This document shows positions 10,622 through 19,094 of a stretch of 64,000 nt of DNA, in pieces (position 1 is the stretch's first letter; every line of letters starts with the position of its first letter). The notes beneath the pieces were generated by a model. The model was given only the letters and a program-made list of their open reading frames with translations, was not told the DNA's origin and made no database searches. The stretch lies in the NCBI RefSeq assembly GCF_002814095.1, contig NZ_CP021913.1:1178001-1242000 (forward strand), in the 5' to 3' direction. A program made the translations under genes and the position numbers. Source of the stretch: Sagittula sp. P11 (GTDB lineage Bacteria > Pseudomonadota > Alphaproteobacteria > Rhodobacterales > Rhodobacteraceae).

Positions 10622-11917
10622 ATGAACGCCCCCCACCGCGACGACGGTTTCTTCACCGAAGACCTCTCCTCCCGCGATCCCGAGCTCTTTGCCTCGATCA
10701 CCGGCGAACTCGGCCGCCAGCGCGACGAGATCGAGCTGATCGCGTCCGAGAACATCGTGTCCCGTGCCGTCATGCAGGCGCAGGGCTCGGTGATGACCAA
10801 CAAGTACGCCGAGGGCTACCCGGGCCGCCGCTACTACGGCGGATGCCAGTGGGTCGACGTGGCCGAGGAACTGGCCATCGAGCGCGCCAAGCAGCTGTTC
10901 TCCTGCGAATTCGCCAACGTCCAGCCGAACTCCGGTTCGCAGGCCAACCAGGGCGTGTTCCAGGCGCTGATCAAGCCGGGCGACACCATCCTCGGCATGT
11001 CGCTCGACGCGGGCGGCCACCTGACCCACGGCGCAAAGCCCAACCAGTCGGGCAAGTGGTTCAACGCCATCCAGTACGGCGTGCGCCAGCAGGACAACCG
11101 TCTCGACTACGACCAGGTGGAGGCGCTTGCCAAGGAACACCAGCCGAAGATCATCGTGGCCGGCGGCTCTGCCATCCCGCGCCAGATCGACTTCGCGAAG
11201 ATGCGTGAGATCGCCGACATGGTCGGCGCCTACCTGCACGTGGACATGGCACACTTCGCGGGCCTCGTGGCCGCGGGCGAGCACCCGAGCCCGTTCCCGC
11301 ACGCCCATGTCGCGACGACCACCACGCACAAGACCCTGCGCGGCCCGCGCGGCGGCATGATCCTGACGAACGACGAGGACATCGCCAAGAAGGTCAACTC
11401 GGCGATCTTCCCGGGTATCCAGGGCGGTCCGCTGATGCACGTCATCGCCGCCAAGGCCGTGGCCTTCGGCGAGGCGCTGCGCCCCGAGTTCAAGACCTAC
11501 GCGAAGAACGTCATCGCCAACGCGCAGGCGCTGTCGGACCAGCTCATCAAGGGCGGCCTCGACACCGTGACCCACGGCACCGACACCCACGTCGTGCTGG
11601 TGGACCTGCGTCCCAAGGGAGTGAAGGGCAACGCCACCGAGAAGGCGCTCGGCCGGGCCCACATCACCTGCAACAAGAACGGTGTGCCGTTCGATCCGGA
11701 AAAGCCGACGATCACCTCCGGCATCCGTCTGGGTTCGCCGGCGGGCACCACGCGCGGCTTCATGGAGGCCGAGTTCCGCCAGATCGCCGACTGGATCATC
11801 GAGGTGGTCGACGGGCTGGCCGCCAACGGTGAGGACGGCAACGGCGAGGTCGAGGACAAGGTGAAGGCCAAGGTCGCGGCCCTCTGCGCCAAGTTCCCGA
11901 TCTACCCGACGCTCTGA
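10622..11917 (+). CDS. glyA: Serine hydroxymethyltransferase
   Basis: 431-residue PLP enzyme interconverting serine plus tetrahydrofolate and glycine plus 5,10-methylene-THF, the main source of one-carbon units. It has the full family pattern: [38 protein letters not shown] and [14 protein letters not shown], in which K237 is the PLP-binding lysine. The start has AGGAG nine bases upstream. Its 3' end is followed by a strong terminator, so it is probably monocistronic. Very well conserved; no anomalies. Confidence 0.97.
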   Translation: MNAPHRDDGFFTEDLSSRDPELFASITGELGRQRDEIELIASENIVSRAVMQAQGSVMTNKYAEGYPGRRYYGGCQWVDVAEELAIERAKQLFSCEFANVQPNSGSQANQGVFQALIKPGDTILGMSLDAGGHLTHGAKPNQSGKWFNAIQYGVRQQDNRLDYDQVEALAKEHQPKIIVAGGSAIPRQIDFAKMREIADMVGAYLHVDMAHFAGLVAAGEHPSPFPHAHVATTTTHKTLRGPRGGMILTNDEDIAKKVNSAIFPGIQGGPLMHVIAAKAVAFGEALRPEFKTYAKNVIANAQALSDQLIKGGLDTVTHGTDTHVVLVDLRPKGVKGNATEKALGRAHITCNKNGVPFDPEKPTITSGIRLGSPAGTTRGFMEAEFRQIADWIIEVVDGLAANGEDGNGEVEDKVKAKVAALCAKFPIYPTL

Positions 11918-11941
11918 CGCCGGATCGTCACGACATGCGGA

Positions 11942-11980
11942 AAGGGCCGGTCGACAGCGACCGACCCTTCTTCTTTTTCT
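11942..11980 (+). terminator. Rho-independent terminator of glyA
   Basis: Stem AAGGG-C-CGGTCG / CGACCG-A-CCCTT with one internal mismatch and a four-base loop (11942-11969), then TTCTTCTTTTTCT. A classic intrinsic terminator 24 bases after the glyA stop. Confidence 0.85.
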
Positions 11981-12176
11981 GCTGCCCGTCTGCCCGACAG
12001 GATCCTGCCCGCCCCTGCGCCTGACAGGCCTCGGACGAGATAATCCGGCCTCGTCCGGTCCTGCTTGTCGTGGCCAAAGCCTTCGCCGTTTTGGCGACCC
12101 TTGCAAAAAATGTGCCCCTGTCGATCCGATCCCAGGCGGGGAGGGAACCTCGCCGGCGCGTCGACAGGGGCGCCTG

Positions 12177-12695
12177 TCAAAGCCCCGCGTGAGGAGGGGC
12201 GTCGACAAGATCGGCGCGGGCGGCGCCATTGCCGCCCGCGAACAGTCCGCAGTCATCGGCCAGAACAGCCAGCGCGCGCAGGAAACCGGAGTGATCGTTT
12301 CCTTCGCACAACAGCATCGCATGTCCCGCCGCCGCGACCTCGTTGCCGCGCACCACGGCCCTCATGGTGGTCAGGAACATCCGCTCATGATCGCTGACGA
12401 AGGCCGAACAGCGCGGACAGCGCGCCGAGTTGAAGCGGAACACCGATACGCGTGCCTGCCGCATCGACTGAACCGCGGACAACACCGCCATCGCGGCGCG
12501 CGGCCCCCGCTCGGGACCGAAACACGCCAAGGCGTCGGAGGCGGCCTGCAACCAGCCGTGCTCCGCCGGGTCCGAGAACGCCCCGAAGTAGTGACGTGCA
12601 ATGTTGAGGACGATGAATTCCGCGGGCTTCAGCCCCAGTGCCCCGATGGGCGTACCGCGCTTTGCATCGAAGCATCGCTGACTTCCGGTTTCCAT
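12177..12695 (-). CDS. Conserved protein of unknown function
   Basis: 172 residues, not recognised. The start at 12695 is supported by GGAGGT seven to eight bases upstream; a longer in-frame ATG at 12719 lacks this. The protein looks soluble and mostly helical. It has a CPRC motif near residue 93 with further cysteines near the termini (QRCFD, LLCEG), which might bind metal or report redox state. The N-terminal half (PAEFIVLNIARHYFGAFSDP...HGWLQAASDALACFG) has the feel of a small roseobacter-specific family. It stands alone between the glyA terminator and a 490-base gene-free stretch, so context gives no functional clue. Confidence 0.6.
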   Translation of the reverse strand: METGSQRCFDAKRGTPIGALGLKPAEFIVLNIARHYFGAFSDPAEHGWLQAASDALACFGPERGPRAAMAVLSAVQSMRQARVSVFRFNSARCPRCSAFVSDHERMFLTTMRAVVRGNEVAAAGHAMLLCEGNDHSGFLRALAVLADDCGLFAGGNGAARADLVDAPPHAGL

Positions 12696-13187
12696 GACCG
12701 CACCTCCAGACCTGAACACGGAGCCTGTTGCGGCTCCTTTCCGGACCTGGCGGACAGCGTCGTCTGGCTGGGTCGATCAATTCCTACAAAAACACTCGGA
12801 TATGTGCAAGCCCGAAAATCAGCCCTCGTGTGCGGCGCGGCCCGGACGCGGATCGGAGGTGTCTGCCGCGCCCGGCAAGCCCCATACGACGCGCGAGGTC
12901 CGGACCACCGGCATTGCGCTCAACGGGGTCATCACCCGGCCGGGCACGGCGATTTGACACGATGCCCGCAGCCCGGCCTCCGGCTGGAACCTGGATCAGA
13001 TGGGCGCGCTGCACACCGCCCTGGGCGGCACTCATGTCCAGGATTACAAATAGATGGGTGACGCAAATCTCAAGCATTCGGGGTCCGGATGGGGGCGCAT
13101 TGTACCGGCTTGGGTGCGCGTGGGACGCGGCCGGGGCTCTGCCCCGGACCCCGAGGTATTGTTGCCAAGATGAAGGAGGGGCGCCGG
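12696..13187. other. Gene-free stretch of about 490 bases
   Basis: Short open frames here lack ribosome sites and family resemblance. An A/T-richer patch at 12775-12810 may hold the promoter of the minus-strand gene starting at 12695. The last 60 bases contain one copy of the dispersed hairpin repeat listed separately. I see nothing else. Confidence 0.6.
13131..13175 (+). repeat. Dispersed intergenic repeat, copy 1 (hairpin + CCAAGATGAAG)
   Basis: A perfect hairpin CCGGGGC-TCT-GCCCCGG (13131-13147) is followed by ACCCCGAGGTATT and TTGCCAAGATGAAG. Related sequences recur at 16285-16348 and 61158-61213. It lies just 3' of the minus-strand DMT gene, so it may act as its terminator. Such elements are common between genes in this bacterial group (from memory, not searched). 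Confidence 0.65.
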
Positions 13188-14090
13188 TCAGGCGACCAGC
13201 GCGAGCGTCACGACTGAGGCGGTGAGGACGGCGATGCCCAGCAGTTCGCGGGCGCTGACCTTTTCACGGAACCACAGCACGCTGGCGGCGAGGCTCAGGA
13301 TCAGTTCCACCTGCCCCACCGCATAGACGTAGGCAGCGGTCTGCAGAGTGAAGGCGGTGAACCAGCTGAGCGATCCCGCCGCCGAGGTCACCCCAAGCCA
13401 GGCGGCGGTCCCGCGCGCCTGCCAGACGCGGGCAATCTCACCCGGTTCGCGCCAGGCCAGCCAGGCGGCCATGATCAGCGCCTGCCCGGTGGTGACCCAG
13501 ACCAGCGCCACGGCGGCGCGCAGAATCGGGTCGTCGCTCGCCACCGACAGCGTCGCGGCGCGGTAGCCGACCCCCGCCACGGCGAAGAACAGCCCCGATC
13601 CCAGACCGTAGAGCACCGCCGGGCTGCGGAGCTGCCGCAGGAGGTTGCCCTCGATTTCCGGCGTGCCCGACAGCAGCAGCACGCCCGCGAGCCCCACGCA
13701 GATCCCCAGCCAGCCCGCGAGGGACAGCGCCTCGCCCAGCACGACCAGACCGAGGAGCGCGGTCAGGATGACCTCCGTCTTCTTCAGGGTGATGCCGACC
13801 GCGAAGTTGCGGGTCCGGAAGGTCATCACCACGAAGACGGTGGCGAGGATCTGCCCCAGCCCGCCGAACAGCGCCCATCCCCAGAAGGCGGGCATGATCT
13901 GCGGCAGCGCCTGCCCGCGTGTCCAGAGCACCAGCCCCAGCACCACCAGCCCGGCGGGGCTTGCGTAGGCGAAACGGGCAAAGGTGCTGCCGACGGCGCT
14001 CAGCCGTCCGCCGGCCAGCACCTTCTGCAGCATGAATCGCACGGTCTGAAAGGTTGCCGCGGAAAGGGTGGCGAGGATCCACAAGTCCAT
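13188..14090 (-). CDS. DMT-superfamily (EamA-type) transporter
   Basis: 300-residue inner-membrane protein with about ten predicted membrane helices in two repeated halves, the layout of EamA drug/metabolite exporters. The N-terminal half ends in FAVGITLKKTEVILTALLGLVVLGE and the C-terminal half has AYVYAVGQVELILSLAASVLWFREK, matching the conserved ends of the two EamA repeats. Substrate unknown. The ATG at 14090 (MDLWIL) is chosen because it places the first helix at the N-terminus; the in-frame ATG at 14210 would overlap the upstream gene. The desaturase gene ends 40 bases upstream on the same strand, so the two are probably co-transcribed. Confidence 0.82.
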   Translation of the reverse strand: MDLWILATLSAATFQTVRFMLQKVLAGGRLSAVGSTFARFAYASPAGLVVLGLVLWTRGQALPQIMPAFWGWALFGGLGQILATVFVVMTFRTRNFAVGITLKKTEVILTALLGLVVLGEALSLAGWLGICVGLAGVLLLSGTPEIEGNLLRQLRSPAVLYGLGSGLFFAVAGVGYRAATLSVASDDPILRAAVALVWVTTGQALIMAAWLAWREPGEIARVWQARGTAAWLGVTSAAGSLSWFTAFTLQTAAYVYAVGQVELILSLAASVLWFREKVSARELLGIAVLTASVVTLALVA

Positions 14091-14130
14091 GCGCGACCAA
14101 TGCCCCGTCCGCAGGGCGCCGTCCAGAGCC

Positions 14131-15051
14131 TCAGCGCGGCCAGAGCGGGTGCGGCACCGGATCCTTGGCGCGCCAGAAGTAGCGGCGGAAGACCTCGGCG
14201 TAGGAGGCATAGCGGTAGCCGGCGTTCCGGCTCAGGTAGCGCTGGCGGTTCTCGCGGTAGAGGCGCGGCAGACGGTACCACGGGACCATGGCGTGCATGT
14301 GGTGCACGACGTGCAGGTTGTTGTTGAGGAACAGCAGCGCGAGCGGCCCCCTGTCCTCGATCACCACGGTGCGGCCGCGCGCGTCCTCGTGGGCGCGATG
14401 TTCGAGGAAGGTCCGGATCTTCAGGATCGCCAGCGCGCCGTAGACCGACAGCCCGAAGGCCCACCACGGCATCTGGCCGGCCACGCCCATCCAGATCAGG
14501 ACGACCGCGACGGCCGGCACATGCAGCAGCCAGCCTAGCCAGACGCGCCGGTCGCCGCGCCGCAACGCCGCGAGGTCGGAGGTGAAGAAGGCCACCGTGC
14601 CCAGCAGCGGTCCGATCGTCAGCCGTCCCGCAAGGGTGTTGTTCCAGCGCAGCACCCGGCGGACCACGGCAGGCAGTCGCGCCCAGACCTTCGGGTCGAG
14701 GTAATTGCTTTCGGGATCGTCGTAGGGATCGGTCAGGATCGAATCGCGATGATGCGCCAGGTGGGTGTCCTTGAAGCGCAGGTAGGGCACGACCAGCGTC
14801 AGCGCCGGAAAGACCAGCGCGCCGTTCAGGACGCGGGACCGGAAAGGATGTCCGTGCAGCATCTCATGCGTCAGCGAGGAATGCAGCGCCGTGGTCGCCG
14901 TGACCAGCGCCATGCCCAGCGGCAGCCAGACCTCGGCAGCGGCCGTGGTGCCGAGCGCCCAAAGCCCGTAACAGACCGCAAGGAGGCCGAGCGTCGGCCA
15001 TTCGACACCACGAAACCGGTCCGCGAGGCGCGGGATGAGGCCCTCAGGCAT
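14131..15051 (-). CDS. Membrane fatty acid desaturase family protein
   Basis: 306-residue integral membrane di-iron enzyme. The three histidine boxes of the family are present: HEMLH (62-66), HLAHH (97-101) and HVVHH (247-251), separated by hydrophobic segments. Such proteins use O2 and reduced ferredoxin or cytochrome to introduce double bonds or hydroxyls into acyl chains or carotenoids; the particular substrate cannot be assigned. The start at 15051 is preceded by GGAGGT with a four-base gap. It is the first gene of a probable two-gene operon with the DMT transporter and is divergent from the XRE regulator at 15324. Confidence 0.82.
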   Translation of the reverse strand: MPEGLIPRLADRFRGVEWPTLGLLAVCYGLWALGTTAAAEVWLPLGMALVTATTALHSSLTHEMLHGHPFRSRVLNGALVFPALTLVVPYLRFKDTHLAHHRDSILTDPYDDPESNYLDPKVWARLPAVVRRVLRWNNTLAGRLTIGPLLGTVAFFTSDLAALRRGDRRVWLGWLLHVPAVAVVLIWMGVAGQMPWWAFGLSVYGALAILKIRTFLEHRAHEDARGRTVVIEDRGPLALLFLNNNLHVVHHMHAMVPWYRLPRLYRENRQRYLSRNAGYRYASYAEVFRRYFWRAKDPVPHPLWPR

Positions 15052-15290
15052 GAGACCTCCGGCAGATATGGTCAGATTGTTGGACAGGGCACGCCGGACA
15101 TGCCGCGGCGGTTGCGGGGGCCAGTGCCTGCCATGACCGGGCAGTGGAAACGCCCCCGCGCACCGCTCTCAACGACTCCCGGACATTCAACCGATCCATG
15201 TATCTCGCCCGCTTGCCCATCCTGCCCCCGACTGTTTCTGTCAGCAGCGGTAGCGCGGCCGCGCGCATCCGGCCATTCAGTGTATGGTTC

Positions 15291-15320
15291 ACAAATTTCC
15301 CGTTCCGTGATATTTGTCAC
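15291..15320. promoter_or_regulatory. Inverted repeat just before the XRE regulator start (candidate operator)
   Basis: ACAAAT (15291-15296) and ATTTGT (15312-15317) are perfect complements 15 bases apart; the second lies within GTGATATTTGTCAC (15307-15320), itself a TGA-N6-TCA palindrome. It ends three bases before the ATG at 15324 in an A/T-rich patch. This is a plausible autorepression site of the XRE protein, also covering the region divergent to the desaturase. Confidence 0.4.
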
Positions 15321-15323
15321 GCC

Positions 15324-16187
15324 ATGCAGCAGATTCTCGACAAGCGCGCCCGTGCCGCCCTGCTCCGCTCCCGGCTGATGCGCGCCATGGAGAGGGCCGA
15401 AACCAACCAGACCGCGCTGGCCCGCGCGATCGGCGTCGACCGCTCGACGATATCACAACTCCTGAAGGACGAAGGCGCCCGCCTGCCCAACGCCCACCTC
15501 GTCGGCAGCTGCGCGCAGGCGCTCGGGGTCTCGGCGGACTGGCTCCTGGGGCTGTCGGAGCGGCCCGAACGCGCCGCCGACCTGCTGGCCACCTCGCTGA
15601 CGATGACCGAGGCCCCCCGCGCGCTGGTCGACGAACAGATCTTTGCGTGGCACCGCGAGGCGGAGGGCTACAAGATCCGCTACGTGCCCCCGGCCCTGCC
15701 CGACATGCTCAAGACCCGGGCACTGCTCAACTGGGAATACACGCCGCACCTGGGCCGTACGACCGAACAGGCGATCAACGCCTCCACCGACCGGCTGAAC
15801 TGGATGCGCGCCTCGCATTCCGACTACGAGATCGCTCTTCCCATGTCGGAGATCGAGGCCTTCGCCGGGGCCACGGGGTATTACGCCGGGCTGGCGCCAG
15901 GCCTGAGACGGGCACAACTCGACCTGATGATCGACCTGACGGAGGCGCTCTACCCGCGGCTGCGGGTGACGCTCTACGATGCCCGCCGCCTCTATTCCGC
16001 GCCGCTGACGGTGTTCGGCCCGCTGCTGGCGGTCCTCTACCTTGGCCGCAACTACCTCGCCTTCCGCGACAGCGACCGGATCGCGGTCTTCACCGCGCAT
16101 TTCGACCACCTCGTGAAGGAGGCGGAAATCACGGCGCGGGACATCCCGGACCACCTCCGCCGCCTGCGCGACGGGATCGCTGGCTGA
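15324..16187 (+). CDS. XRE-family transcriptional regulator
   Basis: 287 residues. Residues about 10-75 form a Cro/CI helix-turn-helix (ANQTALARAIGVDRSTISQLL-like; here NQTALARAIGVDRSTISQLL), followed by SADWLLGLS, typical of XRE proteins. The rest (about 200 residues) is an unrecognised effector or dimerisation domain with no metal-binding or membrane signature; it contains PPALPDMLKTRALLNWEY and YYAGLAPGLRRAQLDLMIDL. No Shine-Dalgarno is visible before 15324, where an inverted repeat abuts the start, suggesting leaderless or repressed expression. Probably regulates itself and perhaps the divergent desaturase-DMT operon. Confidence 0.75.
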   Translation: MQQILDKRARAALLRSRLMRAMERAETNQTALARAIGVDRSTISQLLKDEGARLPNAHLVGSCAQALGVSADWLLGLSERPERAADLLATSLTMTEAPRALVDEQIFAWHREAEGYKIRYVPPALPDMLKTRALLNWEYTPHLGRTTEQAINASTDRLNWMRASHSDYEIALPMSEIEAFAGATGYYAGLAPGLRRAQLDLMIDLTEALYPRLRVTLYDARRLYSAPLTVFGPLLAVLYLGRNYLAFRDSDRIAVFTAHFDHLVKEAEITARDIPDHLRRLRDGIAG

Positions 16188-16284
16188 CCATCACCGCACG
16201 CTCGCCAGACCAGATGTCCAGCCAGTCAAATCCAACTTGCAGGCAGGACCTCAGGCGCACCGCTGGCCCGACACGACGGCCGTT

Positions 16285-16348
16285 CAGGTATTTTTGCCAA
16301 GATGAAGGCAAAGTCGCGCGCAGGCCTTCATCTTGGTCCAAATACCTG
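16285..16348. repeat. Dispersed intergenic repeat, copy 2 (head-to-head inverted pair)
   Basis: Two 25-base arms (16285-16309 and 16324-16348), both beginning from the outside with CAGGTATTT and running inward to CCAAGATGAAGGC, are inverted around a 14-base spacer; 22 of 25 positions match. It sits between two convergent genes (stops at 16187 and 16442) and could terminate both. The half-unit is the same core as in the copies at 13131 and 61158 but lacks their GC-rich hairpin. Confidence 0.75.
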
Positions 16349-16441
16349 ACCGGGACCTCTTCACCGTTTCCGCGCGCGGAGGTCCGCGCCGGTGGTGGCG
16401 GGGCGGGGTGGGCGCGCGGGAGCGCCGCCACCCCCGGTGCG

Positions 16442-17488
16442 TCAGAAAGGCATCGGATGGGCCCTGTGGATCTCGTCGAGCGCCTGCAGCACGTCTTCGT
16501 CCAGGTCGAGGTCCGCCGCGGGCAGAAGGCTTTCCAGTTGCGCCAGTGTCGTGGCGCCGAAGATCGAGGAGGTCACGAAGGGTCGTCGCGCCGACCAGGC
16601 CAGCGCCATGCGCGCCGGGTCGAGCCCGAAGCGCCGCGCGACCTCGAGATAAGCGTCCACCGCCGTGAAGACCCGGTCGCCGGTGCGGCCGCCCATCGTC
16701 TCGTTGAGCGACATGCGCGACCCCTCGGGGACCCGGCCCTCCTGGTACTTGCCGGTCAGGAAACCCGCACCCAAGGGCGAGAAGGGCAGCAGGCCCACGT
16801 CCTCGTAGGCCATCAGTTCTGCCAGGTCCGTGTCCGCCAGCCGGCAGAGCAGCGAATATTCGTTCTGGACCGAAACCACCTTCGGCCCGCCGGTCCGCGC
16901 CGCCGTCTCCAGCCACATCTGCGTGCCCCAGGCGCTTTCGTTCGACAGGCCGAAGGCGCGGATGGTGCCGCGGTCCACCTCGGCCTGCAGCGCGCCCAGG
17001 CAGTCCTCCATGTCCTGCACGACCTGCTCTCTCGTCCAGCCGGACTGCGACGGGTCGTACTGCCAGTTCTTGCGGAACATGTAGCTGCCGCGGTTGGGCC
17101 AGTGGAACTGGTAGAGGTCGACGTAATCCGTCTTCAGCCGTTTCAGCGAGCCTTCCAGCGTCTGCCGGATCGACTCCGACGAGATCGGCGCCCCGTAGCG
17201 CGCGAGGCTGCCCTCGCCCGAGTGCTTGGTGGCGAGGATCCAGTCGCCGCGCCGCCCGGTCTTTTCGAACCACTCGCCGATCACCGCCTCCGTCAGGCCC
17301 ACGGTTTCCTTGCGGACCGGGTTCACCGGGTACATTTCCGCAGTGTCCATGAAGTTGATGCCGGCATCCAGCGCGCAGTCGATCTGGGCGTGGGCATCCT
17401 CCTTCGGGGTCTGGTTGCCGTAGGTCATCGTGCCGAGGCAAAGCTCGCTCACCATCAGGCCGGAACGGCCCAGCGGGTTCATCTTCAT
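16442..17488 (-). CDS. Aldo/keto reductase, Tas-like
   Basis: 348-residue NADPH-dependent aldo-keto reductase with a TIM-barrel fold. It follows the E. coli Tas pattern: GTMTYGNQTPKEDAHAQID near the N-terminus, NFMDTAEMYPV with the catalytic Asp-Tyr, KHSG with the catalytic Lys, DLYQFHWPNRG with His, and FGATTLAQLESLL at the C-terminal cofactor pocket. Natural substrate unknown. Start at 17488 (MKMNPLG) has AGGA eight bases upstream; the much longer frame from 17647 would overlap the divergent gene's promoter. It shares a 123-base divergent region with the ImuA-like gene. Confidence 0.85.
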   Translation of the reverse strand: MKMNPLGRSGLMVSELCLGTMTYGNQTPKEDAHAQIDCALDAGINFMDTAEMYPVNPVRKETVGLTEAVIGEWFEKTGRRGDWILATKHSGEGSLARYGAPISSESIRQTLEGSLKRLKTDYVDLYQFHWPNRGSYMFRKNWQYDPSQSGWTREQVVQDMEDCLGALQAEVDRGTIRAFGLSNESAWGTQMWLETAARTGGPKVVSVQNEYSLLCRLADTDLAELMAYEDVGLLPFSPLGAGFLTGKYQEGRVPEGSRMSLNETMGGRTGDRVFTAVDAYLEVARRFGLDPARMALAWSARRPFVTSSIFGATTLAQLESLLPAADLDLDEDVLQALDEIHRAHPMPF

Positions 17489-17611
17489 CGCGTCTGTCCT
17501 GCAATCGTCGTGGTTGCGCGCAGGATGCCCGCCCAGCCGGGGGAAGACAAGGCGGCCGCGAGGGCCCGAGAACGGCTTGAGAACAAAGAGCGAACATTGT
17601 AGACTGACGGC

Positions 17612-18277
17612 ATGATGGCCAGCGCCCTCCTCTCCCGCCGCCCGCACCGGCCGCCCCCCGCCCTGACCCTATGGGAGGAGGTGGCGCTGCCGCTGAACCG
17701 CGTGCACGAGATCTGCGGCCCGGCCCGGCGCACGCTGGCGCTCCGGCTGGCGGCCCGGGCCGGGGCACCGCTGATCTGGATCGCGCCCGGCCGCGGCGCG
17801 GACCTGCCGGATGCCTGCGGCATGGCGGCCCTCATGGATCCCGGCGAGGTGCTGTTCGTCACCGCTGCACGGCCCGCCGACCTGCTCTGGACGATGGAGG
17901 AGGCGCTGAAGAGCGGCGCGGCCCCCGTCGTGGTGGCGGAACTGGCCGAGCCGCCGGGCATGACCCCCGTGCGCCGCCTGCACCTCGCGGCGGAGGCCGG
18001 GGCGGAGACCGGGCTGTCGATGCCGCTCGGGCTGCTGCTGACGCCGGGCACGGGCGGCGCCCCGGGGATCGAGACACGCTGGCATTGCGCCCCGGCCCAT
18101 GCCCCCGGCCGCGACGCCTGGCGGCTGGAGCGGCTGCGCGCCCGGATGCTGCCGCCGAAGGTCTGGCGGCTGGAGAACGACCGCCTGCTGCCCGAGGGTA
18201 TGGCGGCGCAAAGCCCCGCCCTACAGGAGGTCGCGCCCCCGGTGCCCGCCCGCGACGTCCCGACGCCGGGGGCATAG
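17612..18277 (+). CDS. ImuA-family protein (orphan)
   Basis: 221 residues resembling ImuA, the RecA-like accessory protein of the damage-inducible ImuA-ImuB-DnaE2 translesion mutasome: LNRVHEICGPARR..., APLIWIAPG, VLFVTAARPADLLWTMEEALKSGAAPVVVAEL, RRLHLAAEAGAETGL and a final WRLERLRARMLPPKVWRLE. As in ImuA generally, the Walker motifs are degenerate. Normally imuB and dnaE2 follow directly; here the next gene is a minus-strand transposase and neither partner is in the window. The 3' end carries one copy of the GTAG-hairpin repeat (18202-18224), so the C-terminus may have been altered by REP insertion. No lexA box was confirmed. Confidence 0.65.
   Translation: MMASALLSRRPHRPPPALTLWEEVALPLNRVHEICGPARRTLALRLAARAGAPLIWIAPGRGADLPDACGMAALMDPGEVLFVTAARPADLLWTMEEALKSGAAPVVVAELAEPPGMTPVRRLHLAAEAGAETGLSMPLGLLLTPGTGGAPGIETRWHCAPAHAPGRDAWRLERLRARMLPPKVWRLENDRLLPEGMAAQSPALQEVAPPVPARDVPTPGA
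18202..18224 (-). repeat. REP-like hairpin, minus orientation
   Basis: On the minus strand: GTAG followed by GGCGGGGC-TTT-GCGCCGCC, a hairpin with one internal G-G mismatch. It is the exact reverse complement of 18674-18696 over 23 bases. It lies inside the 3' end of the ImuA-like gene, 200 bases from the RAYT stop. A GTAG head plus imperfect hairpin is the recognition signature of REP elements used by TnpA-REP enzymes. Confidence 0.6.
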
Positions 18278-18425
18278 GACACGGGATCGCCGGGAGAGGC
18301 TGCACCGCCGCGTGGCCCTAGCCGCCCGCCTGACCAGCCAACCGAGAGGACCCGACCGGCGGCACGCGACACGAACGCGCATCTGCCGAAGCTCCCGCCC
18401 GCAAGCGCCGCGGCCGGGCCGCCGC

Positions 18426-18977
18426 CTAGCCTGTCGCCCTGCCCGGAACAGAAGGGCCTGAAACCGGACCGGCCTGCGCCGCCTGCCGTGCCTCCGCCCG
18501 CGCGAAGCTGCTGTAGGGCCAGTCGCCGGCCCGTGACACAAGCCCCTCCCGCACCGGCGCGTTCCGGCAGAAGGCCATATGCGCCGACAGGTCCTGTGGG
18601 CCGGTGATGTGATGCTCCCAGAAGCGCCGCTGCCAGACACCGCTCTCGCCGTCCCGCAAGCGCGCACTGCTCCGTAGGGCGGGGCTTTGCGCCGCCTGCC
18701 CCCGCGCCTCCTTCAGCGCGACGGAAAACCGCCCCTTGATCGCGCCCCACCGGCGGGAATAGCCACAATCGCCCTCCGGCATCCGCCAGATCGCGTGCAT
18801 GTGGTCCGGCAGGACGACCCAGGCCAGCACCTCCACCGGCCAGTCGCGCAGCGTGGCGCCCACCGCCCACCGCAAAAGGTCCACCTCCCGCACCAAGAGG
18901 TCCGAGCCCCGCTCCGCGAGGCAGACGGTGAAAAAGGCGGTGCCCCCGGGCACCCGAAGGCGGCGATAGCGCGACAT
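18426..18977 (-). CDS. REP-associated tyrosine transposase (RAYT, Y1_Tnp family)
   Basis: 183 residues. An IS200/IS605-like HUH nuclease: the metal-binding HMH (H59, H61) lies in VVLPDHMHAIWRMPEGD, followed by YSRRWGAIKGRFS and WQRRFWEHHI, all typical of RAYTs; the tyrosine in GYSRRW (Y73) is a candidate nucleophile. The C-terminus (RNAPVREGLV...WPYSSF) is the usual RAYT ending. RAYTs are single-copy domesticated transposases that recognise REP hairpins. Two exact, inverted REP-like copies flank or lie within this gene. No terminal inverted repeats or target duplication are visible. Start at 18977 (MSRYRRL) fits the family N-terminus. Confidence 0.85.
   Translation of the reverse strand: MSRYRRLRVPGGTAFFTVCLAERGSDLLVREVDLLRWAVGATLRDWPVEVLAWVVLPDHMHAIWRMPEGDCGYSRRWGAIKGRFSVALKEARGQAAQSPALRSSARLRDGESGVWQRRFWEHHITGPQDLSAHMAFCRNAPVREGLVSRAGDWPYSSFARAEARQAAQAGPVSGPSVPGRATG
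18674..18696 (+). repeat. REP-like hairpin, plus orientation
   Basis: GTAG (18674-18677) then GGCGGGGC-TTT-GCGCCGCC (18678-18696). Exact inverted copy of 18202-18224. It falls within the coding sequence of the transposase itself, on the opposite strand, where it encodes residues AAQSPALRS. Confidence 0.6.
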
Positions 18978-19094
18978 GGGGCCCACTCTGCGGCAGGAGC
19001 AGTTAACCGCCGGTGAACGGAACTTGTCCCAAAACGACATCCAAGGTCGATTCCCGACGCGCACCCCCGCGCCCCGCATGGTCTGCCGGGCCGC

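Noticed and set aside
12784-13077. 97-residue minus-strand frame in the 12.7-13.2 kb gap
   Set aside because: No ribosome site, no family resemblance, composition like non-coding DNA.
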